NCBI GenBank assembly: GCA_963969395.1
Contig: OZ017803.1
Coordinates: forward strand, 7,626,001-7,690,000
Direction of reading: 5' to 3'
DNA: 64,000 nt
Source of the DNA: Pseudoscleropodium purum
Taxonomy: Eukaryota; Streptophyta; Bryopsida; Hypnales; Brachytheciaceae
Part shown: positions 60,481 through 64,000 of the stretch, in pieces
How positions within the stretch are numbered: the stretch's first letter is position 1
Layout: the number at the start of each line of letters is the position of its first letter
Notes under the pieces: model-generated
Database searches by the model: none
Told to the model about the DNA's origin: nothing
The model's input: only the letters and a program-made list of their open reading frames with translations
Position numbers and translations under genes: made by a program

Positions 60481-62813
60481 CTAAGTGTCGTTTTAAAAAA
60501 ACTAGTTTGGCAAAGCAATGGCCAATTTTCAATGATCGTAGTTGAGAAATTAGAACACCAATTTCAAACCGGACCAACCAGCCAAGACAGACCAACTAGT
60601 TGGACCAATTCAGGACAAGTCGCCAGTATCCTATGGATAGGTACAACAGGCCAGTACTCTAGTGGGTTAATAAAATAGGTCAACCAATAGATTGCTTGAT
60701 TTCAGCGGTTGCTAAATTGGACCATGATCCCCATCCACATACATCAATTTCTCATAAAACTAAATGCTAATTGGAAAGATACTTGAATTGGGTCCCAATT
60801 TTCATTTTTTTTACTTTTCAAAGTATTTCCTAGTCTATAGATGAAGTAGCTTGATTTCTATTAGAAATGTAGCTTAGATTCAAAGTAAGATCTAAAAACT
60901 GAAACAAAAAAAATCGAAGTGTTTCCAATCTTGCGAATTTTCAGAGTAAGGAAATTTTCATAAAATTCAAACTAGAGCCCAAATCACCAGTGGAGTTGGC
61001 TGATTCAGTTTATAGAAAGGGAATCATAAGCCAACCAGCCATACCCTCAATCTAGGGCCCATACTATCAATTAGGTTGTTGAACCATTTAAAAAACAAAA
61101 CAAAACATAGCACTCAATTATGAGTTCACTCTCCAGTACAAGTATCTCACTCTCAAAACTCAAACCCAACTTGCAAAACCTCAATTGAACTTGTTAAGGT
61201 TGTTTTGAGGTATATATTAGCAAGTGTATTTTGAAAAACCAAAAGATTAGAATTGACTTAAAAACACTTACATAAAAGAATAGTTTGACTTTTATAAACC
61301 TAACTAGTATTTGATTAAAAAACAAAAGGAAAAGACGAGAACAGGAATAGTTTGATTTATTTTCAAGTTTAATTTTGGCTATTAGTTGACATTGTTAAAC
61401 AAAACTTGTTGGAGCTTATTTTGACTTTTAAAACCAATATTAAAATACTATTAGAATTAGATTTGATTAGATTTATGGGATTTTATTCCTAATAAATATC
61501 ATAGAAGGAAAAAAAACATGTGAAAGAAATAGGAAAGCAACGAGAAGAAGAAATTAGTAGAATAAAGAGTTTCAATTGTATGTGAAATTCCATATGAATT
61601 TATAGAATAGAACAATTGAATACAAACAAATCAAAATGGAATTGGGAGGAGCTCTCAACAATGTGACAGTGGAATTTAACGAGTCCGGTATCATGGGGAT
61701 TTCTGCATTCCAAGTTAGTCATTAAATTCCTCTTTCCATTTTATTTTTGAATTTCCTAAATTATTATATTAGAATTTGAAGTTTGGATTATGAATATAAT
61801 TAGATATTGAAATTAGAAGTTAGAGTTGAATTAGATCATAGGAATTAGGAAAAAACATCCGCAAAGAATTTAAAAGTAGTTAGAAAACAATTGGAATTCC
61901 AACAAGATTTAAACTATAGAAATTAGATAAAAATGCATCTGAAAAAAAGAGTAACAGTAAAAATAGATTAAAGAATTATAAAAGATTAAATCAAAGAATC
62001 TCAAAAGGAATTTAGAAAAAAGAAAAGAATAAAAATTAAAGGTAAAAGATAGTAATTCTTGAAGGAAGACAAAAGAATTTTATAAACAAATTTCGATGAA
62101 CTACTTGATTAGTCAAAATTTCCTATAAATAACTTTTACCAATAAGGTCAAAAGTAATAAAATTTACTTTTATAAAAAAGTAAAATCTAAATCTTCAAGA
62201 TAAATAATTAGTTGACTTAAAAGTAGAAGTAGAACAATTTGAAATTTATCAATTAGGTAAAAAAGAATCACAAAGGTTAAATTGAAGATAGAATCTTAAA
62301 GAAATATTCTTAGGATTTCAAAAACTAATTTTACCTTGAAAATTGAACAAATCTTAAAAGAACTAGAATAGAATGAAGCTTTAAACAAAATTAGATTAAA
62401 ATTAGAAGAAAGTGAATTAGGATTGACCAACGTAGGTCAAATTCATAATGTAAAAAGAACATAAAAAATAAAAAAACACCAAAAAATCAGAAGTGAATTT
62501 CACCCTCTAAAAAATTAGGAATCAAAGGATGAAGTTTTAAAGTCAAGTTTAGAACCAAACTTCATCTATCTATTAAAGTTAGAGAATTACGACAAATTAA
62601 AACTTCTTTATCATTTTAGAAAGGAAAAAATAAATCCTACATATTGAACCAATTCACTTTATTGCTTGATCAACTCACACCGGACCGTAGTTTGACTATA
62701 ATAGTTATAACTGGTAGGAGATTACTAATAACTTTTGGATTTTGAAGAGCAGTTACAAGGGAATTGACTAAGAGTAGGAAACAACAAAAAGATTCATTGC
62801 TTGAAAAGCATAA
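60481..62813. other. AT-rich spacer
   Basis: No gene. A segment at 60540-60700 is less AT-rich (ACCAACCAGCCAAGACAGACC), but has no open frame. The rest, especially 61200-62650, is strongly A-rich on the plus strand without clear repeats. Confidence 0.5.
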
Positions 62814-63530
62814 TTGGATTACACATTTAGACACCTACAAGGAATTTACCAACAAAATACAAAAGAACCTAGTTGTGTACAATTTATTCCAAGAGAAGAA
62901 ATAAAGCGCCCATACTCTGTCATCGGCACGACATCCACGGTTATAGACAACTCTAAGGGGGACATTGAGGACGGCGTTGTGGATAGCCCACCCGGTCGAG
63001 GACCCATTAGGATGCCTGTCTGTTCTTCATCTTTGTTTAAACAGACATCCTCGACTTGAGGAGGATCGTTCTTGTTAGCTCAACGAACGGAGCCCAAGAT
63101 AAATAGGAAATTGAATCTGTTTGTGTGGGAGGGCCCGAAACATCCTCAACCCAAGGATGGTATCTCCGAGGTACCTATAGGGCAGGTTGTTGAAATTGTT
63201 TGGGAGAATTCCGTGACTATAGTGGAAGGGCCTACCAAAAGTGTGCAATCCATGTTGTCTAATGCACCTCGTTTTTCTCAATTTGAAGATAAGAGACCAA
63301 GCCCTTCATTGTCAAGGAGATGGAGACTGGTTCCTTTAAGTGATAGTCTTCATACTCAAAGGGCTCACAAAGACCTTTGGCGATCTCAAGATTCAAAATC
63401 AGTTGGATCTAACCATTTGTACATAAACAATGTCAATATGTTGTTGTCTAGATCCTTTGCTGAAGGGTCCAAGTCTCTTTCCACCTTAGAGTTTCTCCAA
63501 TTTGTACAAAAAAACTTGTATTTTAGGTAA
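62814..63530 (+). pseudogene. Unrecognised reading-frame remnant
   Basis: Two adjacent open frames, 62814-63059 (81 codons) and 63072-63530 (152 codons), stand in sequence that is clearly less AT-rich than its surroundings. I do not recognise the product: the first has IKRPYSVIGTTSTV and SPPGRGPIRMPV, the second LNLFVWEGPKHPQPKDG and RRWRLVPLSDS. They are in different frames, so it could be a broken gene or a transposon fragment. The second frame ends inside the palindromic element that follows, which would have replaced its original end. It could also be no gene at all. Confidence 0.25.
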
Positions 63531-63775
63531 CAAGCCCTAATTTTTTATCACAGATTTTAGGTGATGTCAATGTTGACAACTAAAATTTTGTATGTCAACA
63601 AAAATGTCCAATGTAACATCAATGTTGACAATTCAATAATTTTATGTCAAAATTGATGTTACATTGAACATTTTTGTTGCCATAAAATTTTTTGGTTGTC
63701 AACATTGACATCATCTAAAATCCGTCATAAAAAAATTAGGACCCACCACCTAAAACGTAGATTTCTTATAGTAAA
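63508..63775. mobile_element. Large palindromic (foldback) MITE-like element
   Basis: Left arm about 63508-63635 and right arm about 63650-63775 are reverse complements for more than 100 bp. Core blocks are GATGTCAATGTTGACAAC, CAACAAAAATGT and CAATGTAACATCAA, with CCTAATTTTTT outside. The right end on the minus strand, ACTATAAGAAATCTACG, resembles CACTA-type termini; that is only a resemblance. The loop is about 20 bp. No coding capacity. Confidence 0.8.
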
Positions 63776-64000
63776 TTCAACCGAAAGTTGAAGTAGAAGG
63801 AATGTGGATCTCAAAGTATAGATAGAGGAAGTACTTTGGAATATGGCTATCTACACTATCCTTCTTGATGTAAAGAAATCTACAAAGCCCATGAGAAACA
63901 AAAAATGTTGGAGGCAACCAAGAACAAGTGTACAACCAATACCAATGCTTAAACAAGCGAGAAAAGTTTTTGAAGAAAACAACTTGGAAACTTCTTTACT
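63776..64000. other. End of window, no feature seen
   Basis: 225 bp of AT-rich DNA after the palindrome. No open frame or repeat can be supported before the window ends. Confidence 0.5.

Noticed and set aside
1..64000. A new multi-gene defence or biosynthetic system
   Set aside because: The six genes are unrelated, widely spaced eukaryotic housekeeping genes on both strands; there is no clustering by function.

Overview
This is a stretch of nuclear DNA from a land plant. It holds six intron-rich plant genes separated by long AT-rich spacers full of short transposon-like repeats. The gene set (GDP-L-galactose phosphorylase, plastid-type FAD synthetase, QUA3-like methyltransferase, vacuolar two-pore K+ channel, BAX inhibitor-1, NAK-family kinase) is shared by all land plants. 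Gene density near one per 10 kb and the sequence character would fit a moss or other non-seed plant, but I cannot prove the species. No rRNA, tRNA, CRISPR, plasmid or bacterial operon was seen.

Layout. 1-2375: a 55-bp tandem array and a frameshifted reverse transcriptase remnant, possibly Penelope-like. 2376-15100: gene-poor, AT-rich DNA with a terminal-inverted-repeat element (7687-8124), a near-perfect hairpin (8467-8599), a tandem duplication (10560-10990) and several dispersed repeats. 15100-19990: GDP-L-galactose phosphorylase (+) with a long leader that carries a non-AUG-type upstream reading frame. 22672-24777: FAD synthetase (+). 28495-33291: QUA3-like methyltransferase (+) with a minisatellite upstream. 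33292-40560: repeats, including two copies of a TA-flanked MITE family. 40695-44203: two-pore K+ channel (+), with three tandem 8-codon upstream ORFs. 46722-48822: BAX inhibitor-1 (-). 50850-51777: two more MITE copies. 52308-56953: NAK/AAK1-type kinase (-), with a fifth MITE copy about 0.5 kb upstream of its start. 57824-64000: AT-rich repeats, an unrecognised reading-frame remnant and a large palindromic element.

All six gene models were built by hand by matching exon translations to remembered plant homologues and checking that every exon junction keeps phase. All six close without a frameshift: 458, 362, 590, 440, 250 and 701 residues. Four of the 30 introns need a GC donor instead of GT, which is unusually many.

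The genes do not form a pathway or operon; each is an independent eukaryotic transcription unit. The most interesting signals are regulatory: the upstream ORF of the ascorbate gene, the triplicated mini-uORFs before the K+ channel, the GC-AG introns and the MITE family.
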